DNA of 64,000 bases, from contig NZ_CP040764.1 of the NCBI RefSeq assembly GCF_004683865.2, positions 191,052 to 255,051 on the forward strand. The letters run 5' to 3'. Numbering within the stretch: position 1 is the stretch's first letter; the number at the start of each line of letters is the position of its first letter. The translations under genes and the position numbers were made by a program. The notes under the pieces were generated by a model. That model was not told the DNA's origin, did not search any database, and worked only from the letters and a program-made list of their open reading frames with translations. Source of the stretch: Paracoccus liaowanqingii. Lineage in GTDB: Bacteria; Pseudomonadota; Alphaproteobacteria; Rhodobacterales; Rhodobacteraceae. This document shows positions 1 through 8,199 of the stretch, piece by piece.

Positions 1-565
1 GCAGCGTGGGGTGCAGGAAGACGCGCGGTTCGGGGAACAAGCGGCGCAGCAGGCCCGGCACCGGCATCAGGTTGATCGTGTCGTCGACATGCAGGGTCCG
101 GCTGGCGGGATGCCACGCCAGCAGCGATCCCGCATGGACCTTGGAATTGCGGCTGACATAGTCGATGCCGCGCGGCAGCAGGAATTCCAGATCCGGCGCA
201 AACATCTGCGCCACTTCGGGGCTTTCCACGGGTTCGGACCGCCAGTCCAGATCTGGATGGCGCAGCCGGTGACGATGCGAGCCAAACAGCGCGGCACCGG
301 GGAAGTCGCGGGCGATGGCCGCGCAATGCAGGGTGTGGAACGGATGCAGGTTCAGGACGGCCCGCACCTCGCGCCCCTGGCCTGTCAGCTCCATGACCGC
401 CTGCCGCACCGCGCCGCGCAGGGGATAGCTGTCCAATATCGCGAAGCCGCCCGAGGACAGGCGTACCAGCGCCGCCTGCGTGCCCACGTTCAGCACGCCG
501 CCGATGCGCAGATCGCCGCGGATCGTCCAGAAGTCTGCGCCCAGATCGCGGATCGCCTCGGTCAT
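1..565 (-). CDS. Metallo-beta-lactamase-like hydrolase, C-terminus beyond the window
   Basis: About 188 residues are visible, from an ATG at 565 running off the left edge. The chain has the order of a metallo-beta-lactamase-like fold: an opening beta-rich stretch (NVGTQAALVRL), a helix, then HPFHTLH at about residue 70 in the place where a true enzyme has HxHxDH, and later SRNSKVHAGSLL. The Asp of the canonical motif is absent, so it may belong to the DUF4336-like, possibly non-catalytic, branch. It starts nine bases after the stop of the reductase gene upstream, so the two are probably co-transcribed. The family assignment is by motif spacing only; the substrate is unknown. Confidence 0.55.
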   Translation of the reverse strand, partial: MTEAIRDLGADFWTIRGDLRIGGVLNVGTQAALVRLSSGGFAILDSYPLRGAVRQAVMELTGQGREVRAVLNLHPFHTLHCAAIARDFPGAALFGSHRHRLRHPDLDWRSEPVESPEVAQMFAPDLEFLLPRGIDYVSRNSKVHAGSLLAWHPASRTLHVDDTINLMPVPGLLRRLFPEPRVFLHPTL

Positions 566-574
566 GGGCGGGCC

Positions 575-2008
575 TCACGCATTGCGGGCACCACCCGCCG
601 AGGCCTGGCGGTCGGCCTCGGGCAGCCTGACCTGACGGCAGATCTGGTTCAACGCGCCCTTGAGCCCCTCTTCCAGCGTCGGGTGGTAGAAGGGCAGCAG
701 CAGCATGTCGGCCGCGGTGGTGCCGGACTGCACCGCCCAGACCAGAAGATGCGACAGATGCTCGGCCCCGGGGCAGCACAGCTCGGCCCCGGTCAGGCGG
801 CCCTGTGGGTCGGCGTAAAGGACGACCAGCCCCTCGGCCCGCGCCTCGGCCCGGGCGCGGCCCTGATCGGAATAGTCGCTGCGCGCGATGATCGTGTCGT
901 CGCCGGGCGCGTCGCCCACCTGCGCCAGCGGCGGATCGGTGAAGGTCAGGGTGAAGGGCGTGCTGCGATGCCCGGGCCGCACGCGCGGATGGCAGGCGGC
1001 GTTGCGCCCGGCGATCTCGCCCTCGGTCGAGGCCTCGTGCAGCAGCGGCACATCGGCATCGGCGTCGCCCGCGATGAAGATGGCACTGCCGCCGCAGCGC
1101 ATCGTGTCGCGGTCGAAGACCGGCGTGCCGTGTTCGTCCAGATCCAGTCCCGACGCCGCCAGATCCAGATCGTCCAGCAGGGGCGCCCGGCCCGTCGCGA
1201 CCAGAACGTGGCTGAAGACCGCATGGCCTTCGCTGTCGCCGCTCCAGTCGAGGCGGATGCCCTGCGGATCGGCGCGGGCCTCAGTGTCGACGCCCAGGCA
1301 CAGGGTCAGGTCGCGGCCGACGGCGCGGGACAGCGCGTCGTGGATGTCATCCTCGCGCGCCTTGCCAAGCCGCGTCTCGTGGTCGAACAGCGTCACCGCG
1401 ACGCCGAGGCGCCCCATGGCCTGCGCCAGTTCCAGACCGATGGGACCGCCGCCGATCACCGCCAGGCTGTCGGGCAGATCAGGCAGCTCGAACAGCGTCT
1501 CGTTGGTCAGGATGCGCGGGCCCAGATCGCGGAAGGGCGCCGGCACGACCGCGGCCGAGCCGGTCGCGATGACCACGGCCTTGGCCTCGACCCGGCGTCC
1601 GTCCTCCAGCATCAGGGTCGCAGGCCCGGTGAAGCGGGCGCGCCCGGTGATGGCCGTGTCGGGGGGCAGGTCGTCGAAGCTTTCGCGCGTGAACTCGACG
1701 AAGCGGTCGCGTTCCTCGCGCAGTCGCGCCATCACGGCGGGACCGTCGATCTGCACCGATCCGGACTGCACGCCGAAGACCGGCGCGCGGCGTGCATCAT
1801 GGGCCGCGCGCGCCGCGACGATCAGCAGCTTGGAGGGCATGCAGCCAGTATTGGCGCAGAGCGTGCCGCGAAACTCGGGGTCGATCAGCAGGGTGCGGGC
1901 GCCATGTTCGCGGGCCGACCGTTCGGCGGCGATGCCGGCGGTGCCGGCGCCGATGACGGCCACATCGCAGATCAGGTCGGGGCGGGCGGCCTCGGGCAGA
2001 TCACGCAT
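575..2008 (-). CDS. Class I FAD pyridine nucleotide-disulfide oxidoreductase (dihydrolipoyl dehydrogenase / mercuric reductase-like)
   Basis: 477 residues, the usual length for this family. The N-terminal FAD site is VIGAGTAGIAA (about 19-29). The redox disulfide is CANTGC (Cys51, Cys56), followed by MPSK. A second nucleotide site, VIGGGPIGLELA, lies mid-protein and binds NAD(P)H. FIAGDAD is the second FAD contact, and YHPTLEEGLK near the C-terminus carries the His-x-x-x-x-Glu pair typical of lipoamide dehydrogenases. No lipoyl domain and no 2-oxoacid dehydrogenase genes lie nearby, so it is unlikely to be the housekeeping Lpd. These orphan paralogs are usually annotated as dihydrolipoyl dehydrogenase or mercuric reductase-like. 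The substrate cannot be told from sequence. Confidence 0.8.
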   Translation of the reverse strand: MRDLPEAARPDLICDVAVIGAGTAGIAAERSAREHGARTLLIDPEFRGTLCANTGCMPSKLLIVAARAAHDARRAPVFGVQSGSVQIDGPAVMARLREERDRFVEFTRESFDDLPPDTAITGRARFTGPATLMLEDGRRVEAKAVVIATGSAAVVPAPFRDLGPRILTNETLFELPDLPDSLAVIGGGPIGLELAQAMGRLGVAVTLFDHETRLGKAREDDIHDALSRAVGRDLTLCLGVDTEARADPQGIRLDWSGDSEGHAVFSHVLVATGRAPLLDDLDLAASGLDLDEHGTPVFDRDTMRCGGSAIFIAGDADADVPLLHEASTEGEIAGRNAACHPRVRPGHRSTPFTLTFTDPPLAQVGDAPGDDTIIARSDYSDQGRARAEARAEGLVVLYADPQGRLTGAELCCPGAEHLSHLLVWAVQSGTTAADMLLLPFYHPTLEEGLKGALNQICRQVRLPEADRQASAGGARNA

Positions 2009-2188
2009 GGGCCACCGCCACGCAGGCCAAGGATGGATGCCGGGCGAGACCGCCTGCGTGAACGGAACGGAGAGGTGCGCGGATCATCCGGATGGCCTTT
2101 GGGGTTGTTCACAGCCACAACCGGCCCGCCCCCCGCGCGTTCCCTGCCGCGCCATCACGCGCGCGTGTGCCGCCCGCAGCGCCGCCCG

Positions 2189-2947
2189 TCAGGTGCCCTG
2201 CGCGGCTGCTAGTCCTTTGGCGATGATCGGACCCGTCGGGCGCCCGGTGGGCGATCCGCCCTCGGGCTCCAGCGTGATCTCGTAGAGCTGCGCGTCCGTG
2301 GGGCGGGGCAGGTCGGGACCGGCCAGGCGCGCGGCACTTGGCCCCTCCAGCACGCCAAGCGAGCGTGGCCCCATCTCGGCCGAGGGCAGCGTCCAGGCCT
2401 GGATCGAGAAGCCCTGCGGCACCTCGACATCCGAGACGAAGCGGATCTGCGCGGTCTCGTCGCCGTAATCCTCGATCACCGCGCGGGGCAGGCCCTGATC
2501 GTCCAAGAGCACGGCGACCACCTGCGGCGCGGGCGCGGGCTGCAACCCGGCGCCGCCAAGGCCAAGCGCGACGCCCAGGACCAGCGCCGCCGCCAGCCCC
2601 GCCAGCCAGCGGCGCGGGGCGGAGGGCAGGTTGGCGGGCTGCGCCGGGCGCATCGTCGGATCGCCCGACAGCCCGGGCGGGACCGCGGCGGGCGCCAGAT
2701 CCTGCGCGGCGTCCTGCGGGGTCTCGGCAAGCTGCAAACGCAGCCGGTCCGCGAAGCCCTGGGGCAGGGGCAGCGGGGTCGCGGACTGGTCCAAAGGCAG
2801 CAGCTGGTCGCGCAGGCGGGCCACCTGGGCGGCCAGTGCCGGGTCGCGGACCATCAGCGCCTCGAACAGCTGCGCCTCGGCCGGGGTCAGCAGGCCCAGG
2901 GCATGGTCGTCGGCATGGCCGGTCAGGTCGTCCTGAAGCGGGTTCAT
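2189..2947 (-). CDS. RskA-family anti-sigma factor
   Basis: 252 residues from the ATG at 2947, which overlaps the stop of the sigma gene (ATGA), the usual translational coupling of such pairs. The N-terminal part (HADDHALGLLTPAEAQLFEALM) resembles the sigma-binding anti-sigma domain. One transmembrane helix (WLAGLAAALVLGVALGLGG) follows at about residue 120. The periplasmic part is the RskA C-terminal domain, with the typical AWTLPSAEMGPRSLGVLEG and YEITLEPEGGSPTGRPTGPI segments. It should hold the neighbouring ECF sigma at the membrane and release it on an envelope signal, probably by proteolysis as in the RskA family. A longer in-frame start exists upstream but runs deep into the sigma gene and is unlikely. 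Confidence 0.85.
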   Translation of the reverse strand: MNPLQDDLTGHADDHALGLLTPAEAQLFEALMVRDPALAAQVARLRDQLLPLDQSATPLPLPQGFADRLRLQLAETPQDAAQDLAPAAVPPGLSGDPTMRPAQPANLPSAPRRWLAGLAAALVLGVALGLGGAGLQPAPAPQVVAVLLDDQGLPRAVIEDYGDETAQIRFVSDVEVPQGFSIQAWTLPSAEMGPRSLGVLEGPSAARLAGPDLPRPTDAQLYEITLEPEGGSPTGRPTGPIIAKGLAAAQGT

Positions 2948-3498
2948 GACAGGCACTCCCTCAGCGAGGCCAGCCCGCGCCGGATCCAAGATTTCGCTGT
3001 GCCGAGCGGCACGCCCTGCCGGGCCGAGATCTCGCCATGGCTGTAGCCCGCGACATGGGCCAGAAGGATCGCGCGGCGGCTTGGATCGTCCAGCGTGTCC
3101 AGGCATTCGCCAAGCCGCCCGGTCCCGGCCAGCAGCTTCCAGTCGTCATCGGGCTGCAGGTCCTGGCGGGCCTCCTGCATGCGGGTCAGGTCCTCGGGGG
3201 ACAGGCTGGCCAGCCGCTTGTCGTCGCGCAGGATGGTCAGGCAGCGGTTGCGCAGCACGGCATAGATCCAGCCGCGCGCCGATCCGCCCGCCCGGTCCTG
3301 CTGGGGCGCCTTGCGCCAGACCTGCACCATCGCATCCTGCAGCGCCTCCTCGGCCAGGTCGTGACGGCCCAGGATGCGATAGGCCACGCCCAGAAGCTGC
3401 GGCCCCTCGTGCTGCAGGATGACGTCGATCCCCTCGGGGCGACCTTCGGCGCAGGCGTCCAGCGCCTGTTCCAGATGGCGTCTTGGCTGATCGTTCAC
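2944..3498 (-). CDS. ECF RNA polymerase sigma factor, SigK-like
   Basis: 184 residues from a GTG at 3498, which has a GGGGGGAC ribosome-binding stretch just upstream; an in-frame ATG at 3525 is possible but lacks one. Region 2 is ILGRHDLAEEALQDAMVQVWRKA with GGSARGWIYAVLRNRCL. Region 4 is ILLAHVAGYSHGEISARQGVPLGTAKSWIRRGLASLRECL, the helix-turn-helix that reads the -35 element. The partner anti-sigma is translationally coupled downstream, and a DUF4394 gene is divergent. This arrangement recurs in Rhodobacterales and suggests that the divergent gene is the main target. A candidate ECF promoter lies in the divergent spacer. Confidence 0.85.
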   Translation of the reverse strand: MNDQPRRHLEQALDACAEGRPEGIDVILQHEGPQLLGVAYRILGRHDLAEEALQDAMVQVWRKAPQQDRAGGSARGWIYAVLRNRCLTILRDDKRLASLSPEDLTRMQEARQDLQPDDDWKLLAGTGRLGECLDTLDDPSRRAILLAHVAGYSHGEISARQGVPLGTAKSWIRRGLASLRECLS

Positions 3499-3591
3499 GA
3501 TGTCCCCCCGGCGTGTCGCGGCCATCCTGACCCGAAGCCGCCATGGGGGAAACCCCGTCCCGGGCCGAAGCGAAGATTTTTTGATTTTTTC

Positions 3592-3620
3592 TGCATCCGG
3601 TTGTGCGGATGCCGCGTCAT
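3592..3620 (+). promoter_or_regulatory. Candidate ECF sigma promoter for the DUF4394 gene
   Basis: TGCATCC (3592-3598) and CGTCAT (3615-3620) are separated by 16 bases and lie 61 bases before the DUF4394 start codon. This two-box layout and spacing are typical of ECF promoters. It sits in the spacer divergent from the ECF sigma gene, so control by that sigma is the natural guess. The match was found by eye and is not statistically tested. Confidence 0.4.
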
Positions 3621-3681
3621 CGGGTCAAGGGACGGCGAAACCGCCGCCCGCCACAGGAACCCGAACGGAAAGGAACACCCC

Positions 3682-4464
3682 ATGTTTCGCATCACCGCCG
3701 TCTCCGCCTCTGCACTCGCCCTTTCGGTCGCCACGGCCGCTGCCGCCACCGGTGTCGGCCTGACCGACGACCGCACGCTGGTCATGTTCGACACCGAGAC
3801 GCTGGAGGTCACCGGCACGATGGAGGTCGAGGGCGTCGACCGCCTGCTGGGCATCGACCTGCGCCCGTCGAACAACACGCTGGTCGGCGTCACCGACGAC
3901 ATGCGCATCGTGACGATCGACCCCGCCACGGGCGCCGCCACCGACCTGTCCACGATGGACACCCCCCTCGAGGTCGGCGACATGCCGGTGATCGTGGACT
4001 TCAACCCGATGGCCGACCGCCTGCGCTTCATGACCGGCACCACGAACCATCGCGTGAACGTGGACACCGGCGAGGTCACCGTCGACGGCAGCCTGAACTG
4101 GACGCCCGAGGACGAGAATTCCGAAGCCGCCCCGATGATCGCCGCCGCCGCCTACATCAACAGCTACGGCACCCCCGAGGCGACCGCGATGTACAACATC
4201 GACGCGGGCCTGGGCGCGCTGCTGCAGCAGACCGCCCCCAATGACGGCACGCTGGCGACCATCGGCATGCTGAACGTCGAGGATGCGGGCGAGGCGATGG
4301 CCTTCGACGTGCAGACGGACGACCAAGGCGTGAACATGGCCTGGCTGATCACGAACAACATCATTCACTCGGTCGATCTGGAGACCGGCGCGGCCACCGC
4401 CGCCGGCGAGATCACCGGGGTCGAGGGAGAGATCCGCGACCTGACCGTGATGCCCGCGATGTAA
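3682..4464 (+). CDS. DUF4394 domain exported protein
   Basis: 260 residues from an ATG preceded by AAAGGAAC. Residues 1-20 are a short Sec signal (ITAVSASALALSVATAAAA). The rest is a DUF4394 beta-propeller-like repeat: GLTDDRTLVMFDTETLEV, LLGIDLRPSNNTLVGVTDD, DFNPMADRLRFMTGTTNHRVNVDTG and ending IRDLTVMP. The family occurs in periplasmic or extracellular proteins of unknown biochemical role and is often encoded next to an ECF sigma/anti-sigma pair, as here. It is presumably part of the envelope response governed by that sigma. A good terminator follows. No catalytic residues are recognisable. Confidence 0.8.
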   Translation: MFRITAVSASALALSVATAAAATGVGLTDDRTLVMFDTETLEVTGTMEVEGVDRLLGIDLRPSNNTLVGVTDDMRIVTIDPATGAATDLSTMDTPLEVGDMPVIVDFNPMADRLRFMTGTTNHRVNVDTGEVTVDGSLNWTPEDENSEAAPMIAAAAYINSYGTPEATAMYNIDAGLGALLQQTAPNDGTLATIGMLNVEDAGEAMAFDVQTDDQGVNMAWLITNNIIHSVDLETGAATAAGEITGVEGEIRDLTVMPAM

Positions 4465-4515
4465 GTTGCGGGCTGTGGCCCGGGCCGCGTGGCCCGGGAC
4501 TGTTTGACCAGTTCA

Positions 4516-4543
4516 GGCGCATCCTTCGGGATGCGCCTTTTTT
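4516..4543 (+). terminator. Rho-independent terminator after the DUF4394 gene
   Basis: A perfect 9-bp stem GGCGCATCC / GGATGCGCC with a TTCG tetraloop is followed by six T (4538-4543). It lies 51 bases past the stop codon. Confidence 0.9.
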
Positions 4544-4584
4544 CGTCGGATGCCCTGCTAATCCTCGGATGCCTCGCGGGCAGC

Positions 4585-4616
4585 AAAAAGCCCGGCCCCG
4601 TCGCGGTGGGCCGGGC
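4585..4616 (-). terminator. Rho-independent terminator after the sugar dehydrogenase gene
   Basis: Read on the minus strand, GCCCGGCCC pairs with GGGCCGGGC around a 9-base loop and is followed by five T. It lies just past the stop at 4634, so the two convergent genes have separate terminators. Confidence 0.85.
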
Positions 4617-4633
4617 GGATCAGGGGACCCGGA

Positions 4634-6190
4634 TCAGTTCGCCGGGGCCGGGGCCGGGTCGGCCTGCGTCGGGGATGCGGGCAGGCTGTCGCGCGGCAGC
4701 GGCGCGGGCTCGGCAGGAGCGGGCTCTGCCGCGGCAGGGGCCGGGTCGACGGCAGCAGGCGCCGGCTCCACGGCGGCGGTGGCCGCCGCCTCGAAGCGGT
4801 CGCTGTCGATGGGGCCGTCCGACACGGATCCATCGGCGGCGGCGACCCGCCAGACCGTGTTGCCTGCATCGTCCGCGACCAGCAGCGCGCCGGTCCCGTC
4901 AAGGCCCACGCCGACCGGGCGTCCGCGCACCTCGCCATCGACCAGGAAGTCGGTGACCACGTCCTGCATCATCCCGTCGGGTTCGCCATCGGTGAATGGG
5001 ACGTAGGACACCTTGTAGCCATTGAAGACATCACGGTTCCAGCTGCCGCGCTGGCCCACGAAGGCGCCCGCGCCGAAGCCCTCGGGCATGGCCGAGCCGT
5101 CCGTGAAGACCAGCCCCAGGGCCGCGACATGGCTGGACAGCGCATAGTCGGGCGACAGGGCCGTCTCGACCAGATCGGGGCGGGCGGGGCGCACCCGCTC
5201 GTCCACGTGATCGCCGTAATAGCTGTAGGGCCAGCCGTAGAAGGCGCCGTCCTGCACCGAGGTCATGTAGTCCGGGACCAGATCGGGGCCCAGCTCGTCA
5301 CGCTCGTTGATGACCGCCCACAGCTCGCCCGAGGTCGGGTTGAAGGTCAGCCCGTTCGGGTTGCGCAGGCCCGAGGCATAGATGCGCGAGGCCCCCGTCT
5401 CCCGGTCGATCTGCCAGATCGCGGCGCGGCCCTTCTCGGCCTCCATCCCGTTCTCGGCGGCGTTCGAGTTCGAGCCGACCGAGGCATAGAGCATTGTGCC
5501 GTCCGGGCTGAGCGCCAGGTCCTTTGTCCAGTGGTGGTTCAGCGGCCCGCCAGGCAGGGGCGCCAGGGTGGTGGGCTGGGCGGTGATCGCCGTGTCGCCC
5601 AGAACATAGGGATAGGCCTCGACCGCATCGGCGGCGGCGACATAGAGCGTGTCGTCGATCCAGGCCAGGCCGAAGGGCGAATGCAACCCGGTCAGCAGGT
5701 CGTGGCGTTCGTCCACCACGCCGTCGCGGTCGGTGTCGCGCAGCAGTGTGATCAGGTTGCTGTCCGCCTGCGGCCCGCTGCCGCCGCCCGAGGCGAAGGC
5801 CATGATCCAGCCGCGGATGTAGTCCTTGGGCCGGTATTTCGGCTTCCCCTCGGGGGCGCGGGACTGCACGACCAGCACGTCGCCGTTGGGCAGGGTGTGG
5901 ACGGTGCGCGGGTTGACCAGGTCGGTGGCATAGGCGGTGATCGCCAGCCCCTCGGCCACGGTGGGGGTCTGGCCCTCGGCCCAGCCCACGACCTCGGCCA
6001 CGTTCACGCTTGGCAGCAGGTTGACGAATTGCGGCTCGGGCAGGACCGGGTCGGGGCCGATCTGGCTGGCGACGTCGAAGGCATCGGCGGGCGCATCCTG
6101 CGCCATGCCCGCATGGGGCAGGGCCAGCATCAGGACGGCGCCGCCGGTCAGCAGGATCGCGCGGTGCGACAGAACAAGGGGGGTCATCAT
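4634..6190 (-). CDS. Exported PQQ-dependent sugar dehydrogenase-like (sorbosone/aldose dehydrogenase) beta-propeller
   Basis: 518 residues from the ATG at 6190, preceded by AGAAGGAC. A Sec signal occupies residues 1-31 (ending ALPHAGMAQ). The propeller carries family signatures: TLPNGDVLVVQSR, LLRDTDRDGVVDERHDLLTGLHSPFGLAW, HHWTKDLALSPDGTMLYASVGSNSN, ASGLRNPNGLTFNPTSGELWAVINERDELGPD, and FVGQRGSWNRDVFNGYKVSYVPF near the end. It probably oxidises a sugar or aldehyde in the periplasm with PQQ as cofactor. The last 45 residues are an Ala/Pro/Glu-rich tail with repeated PAPAA units that looks like a flexible linker and is not part of the fold. A DUF2231 membrane protein is encoded 14 bases upstream, a common pairing in this group. 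Confidence 0.75.
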   Translation of the reverse strand: MMTPLVLSHRAILLTGGAVLMLALPHAGMAQDAPADAFDVASQIGPDPVLPEPQFVNLLPSVNVAEVVGWAEGQTPTVAEGLAITAYATDLVNPRTVHTLPNGDVLVVQSRAPEGKPKYRPKDYIRGWIMAFASGGGSGPQADSNLITLLRDTDRDGVVDERHDLLTGLHSPFGLAWIDDTLYVAAADAVEAYPYVLGDTAITAQPTTLAPLPGGPLNHHWTKDLALSPDGTMLYASVGSNSNAAENGMEAEKGRAAIWQIDRETGASRIYASGLRNPNGLTFNPTSGELWAVINERDELGPDLVPDYMTSVQDGAFYGWPYSYYGDHVDERVRPARPDLVETALSPDYALSSHVAALGLVFTDGSAMPEGFGAGAFVGQRGSWNRDVFNGYKVSYVPFTDGEPDGMMQDVVTDFLVDGEVRGRPVGVGLDGTGALLVADDAGNTVWRVAAADGSVSDGPIDSDRFEAAATAAVEPAPAAVDPAPAAAEPAPAEPAPLPRDSLPASPTQADPAPAPAN

Positions 6191-6204
6191 GGGGGTCGTC
6201 CTTC

Positions 6205-6639
6205 TCAGGCGCGGATGAGGGGGCGGCGGGCCGCGCGGCGGTTGAGCAGGGCGGCGCCCAGCATCACGAGACAGGTCACGGCGGACAGGGCGATCCCCCA
6301 GGGCATGATCGCCGTCCAGCCGTCGCCCGCATGCATCAGGCTGTTCACGAAGCCCAAAACGAGCGTCAGCACATAGAGGCCAAGGACGCCCCAGCCCGGC
6401 CGGGCGCGCTTGGTCAGCGCGCCGATGATCCAGAACAGCGCAGCGATGCCGCCCGCGATCAGGCCGAAGAACAGCAGCCAGGACGAGAAGTCCTGCCACA
6501 TCAGCACAGTGGTGCGCAGATAGGCGGTGTCGGTGACCACGGTCAGCGCCAGGAAGGCGGCGGCGAAATGCGTCAGCACCACCGCTCCGGGGAAGGGTCT
6601 GGCGAGAGGCGCGCCGTCGAAGGAGGGGTTTACGGCCAT
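6205..6639 (-). CDS. DUF2231 membrane protein
   Basis: 144 residues from the ATG at 6639, with AGGAAAGCGAG just upstream. Four hydrophobic helices can be seen: VVLTHFAAAFLALTVV, WLLFFGLIAGGIAALFWIIGAL, WGVLGLYVLTLVLGFVNSL and ALSAVTCLVMLGAALL. The layout and the HAGDGWTAIMPWGIALS turn fit DUF2231. The family has no firm function but is often next to PQQ sugar dehydrogenase-like genes and may pass electrons or anchor a partner in the inner membrane. It forms a two-gene operon with the downstream dehydrogenase. Confidence 0.75.
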   Translation of the reverse strand: MAVNPSFDGAPLARPFPGAVVLTHFAAAFLALTVVTDTAYLRTTVLMWQDFSSWLLFFGLIAGGIAALFWIIGALTKRARPGWGVLGLYVLTLVLGFVNSLMHAGDGWTAIMPWGIALSAVTCLVMLGAALLNRRAARRPLIRA

Positions 6640-6755
6640 GGTCTCGCTTTCCTGAATGCGTTCTGCGGCCAAGAACGGCCCCGCCGGGCGGATGTTCCGG
6701 ACGATTTCGGGAAATCGTTCCGAAGCGCTCCGCACGGGGCGGGGCCGCGCGGACC

Positions 6756-7397
6756 CTAGGGCTGGTCGGCGGGGCCCGAGGCGCGGGCCAGAAGATCCTC
6801 GACCTGCGGGCCGATGGCCTCGACGATCTGGCGCACGCCTTCCGCGTTGGGGTGGATGCGATCCTCCTGCATCAGGTCGGACAGGGACAGCCCCTGGGTC
6901 GCCTTCTCTCCGATCGGGCCCAGGAAGTCGGGGACCAGGATCGCGTCGTGCTGGGCGGCCAGATCGACATACATCGCCTCGAAGTCGCGCTTGAAGTCGG
7001 GGCCGTAATTGCCCGGCGCGGGCAGGCCCGCCAGCAGCACGGGCACGCCCGCCGCCCCGGCGCTCTGCAGGATCGCGTCCAGATTGGCGCGGCTGGAGGC
7101 CGGGTCGATCCCGCGCAGCAGGTCGTTGCCGCCAAGCGCCACGATCATCGCGTCGGGATCCTCGGCCAGGGTCCAGTCGATGCGCGCGGCCCCCCCGGCG
7201 GTGGTGTCGCCCGACACGCCCGCATTGGTGATCTGCACCTCGTGGCCGCGCCCCTGCAGCCAGTCCTCCAGCACCGGCACGAAGCCCTCCTCCTGCGGCA
7301 GGCCGTAGCCCTGCGTCAGACTGTCGCCCATCGCGGCCAGCCGCAGCGCCTGCGCGTCAGCAGGGACTGCCCCCAGGGCCAGCAGCCCCATCACCAT
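6756..7397 (-). CDS. tesA: Arylesterase / acyl-CoA thioesterase I-like SGNH hydrolase (TesA)
   Basis: 213 residues from the ATG at 7397. A second ATG two codons downstream is possible, and no clear ribosome-binding site marks either. The signal peptide is short (about 17 residues, ending PADAQA), so export to the periplasm is expected. SGNH blocks are clear: GDSLTQGYGL (catalytic Ser), GVSGDTTAGG (Gly), ALGGNDLLRG (Asn) and DRIHPNAEGV (Asp and His). This is the family of E. coli TesA. It is divergent from the ABC pair ybbA/ybbP, the same arrangement as in E. coli, which supports the assignment. Confidence 0.85.
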   Translation of the reverse strand: MVMGLLALGAVPADAQALRLAAMGDSLTQGYGLPQEEGFVPVLEDWLQGRGHEVQITNAGVSGDTTAGGAARIDWTLAEDPDAMIVALGGNDLLRGIDPASSRANLDAILQSAGAAGVPVLLAGLPAPGNYGPDFKRDFEAMYVDLAAQHDAILVPDFLGPIGEKATQGLSLSDLMQEDRIHPNAEGVRQIVEAIGPQVEDLLARASGPADQP

Positions 7398-7491
7398 TGC
7401 GGCAAGGGCCCCGGTCGGGCGGTTGCCAAGCCGCGCGCGGCGCCCGTATCGTGGCCCCGAAATCCGTGCGCGGACTGTGAGGACTGACCAG

Positions 7492-8199
7492 ATGGCCGAC
7501 CCCGTGATCCGCCTGCGCGACGCGCAACTGACGCTGCAGGGCAATGCGGGGCCGGTGAACATCCTGCGCGGCATCTCGCTGGAGGTCGGGCGGGGCGAGA
7601 CGGTGGGGCTGGTGGGTCCGTCGGGGTCGGGCAAATCGTCGCTCCTCATGCTGATGGGCGGTCTGGAACGCGCCAGCGGCGGCCAGGTCCATGCGCTTGG
7701 TCAGGATCTGACCGCGCTGGACGAGGACGCGCTGGCGCGCTTTCGTCTTGGCAATATGGGGGTGGTGTTCCAATCCTTCCACCTGATCCCGACGATGACC
7801 GCGCTGGAGAACGTGGCGACGCCGCTGGAACTGGCCGGACGGGCCGATGCCTTCGATCGCGCGGCGGCCGAGTTGGAGCGGGTGGGCCTGGGGGGGCGGC
7901 TGGATCACTATCCCGGCCAGCTGTCGGGGGGCGAGCAGCAGCGCGTGGCGCTGGCCCGCGCCGCAGCGCCGCGGCCCGCGATCCTGCTGGCGGACGAGCC
8001 CACCGGCAATCTGGACGGCGCGAATGGGCAGGCGATCATGGACCTGCTGTTCGGGCTGCACCGCGATCACGGCGCGACGCTGATCCTGGTCACCCACGAC
8101 CCGGCGCTGGCCGAACGCTGCGACCGGGTGATCCGCCTGGATGACGGCCGCATCGCCGCAGAGCCTGCTTCCGGGCCCGCCTCCGGGGCCGCGACATGA
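7492..8199 (+). CDS. ybbA: ABC transporter ATP-binding protein, YbbA/LolD-like
   Basis: 235 residues. Walker A is GPSGSGKS (42-49), the Q-loop is [26 protein letters not shown], the signature is [14 protein letters not shown], Walker B is [12 protein letters not shown] and the switch is LVTHD. The FQSF...P.....ENV and EPTGNLD wording is typical of the MacB/LolD subfamily, which drives mechanotransmission instead of classical import. The stop overlaps the permease start (ATGA at 8196), so the two are coupled. With the divergent tesA the trio reproduces the E. coli ybbA-ybbP-tesA neighbourhood. Its substrate is unknown. Confidence 0.85.
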   Translation: MADPVIRLRDAQLTLQGNAGPVNILRGISLEVGRGETVGLVGPSGSGKSSLLMLMGGLERASGGQVHALGQDLTALDEDALARFRLGNMGVVFQSFHLIPTMTALENVATPLELAGRADAFDRAAAELERVGLGGRLDHYPGQLSGGEQQRVALARAAAPRPAILLADEPTGNLDGANGQAIMDLLFGLHRDHGATLILVTHDPALAERCDRVIRLDDGRIAAEPASGPASGAAT

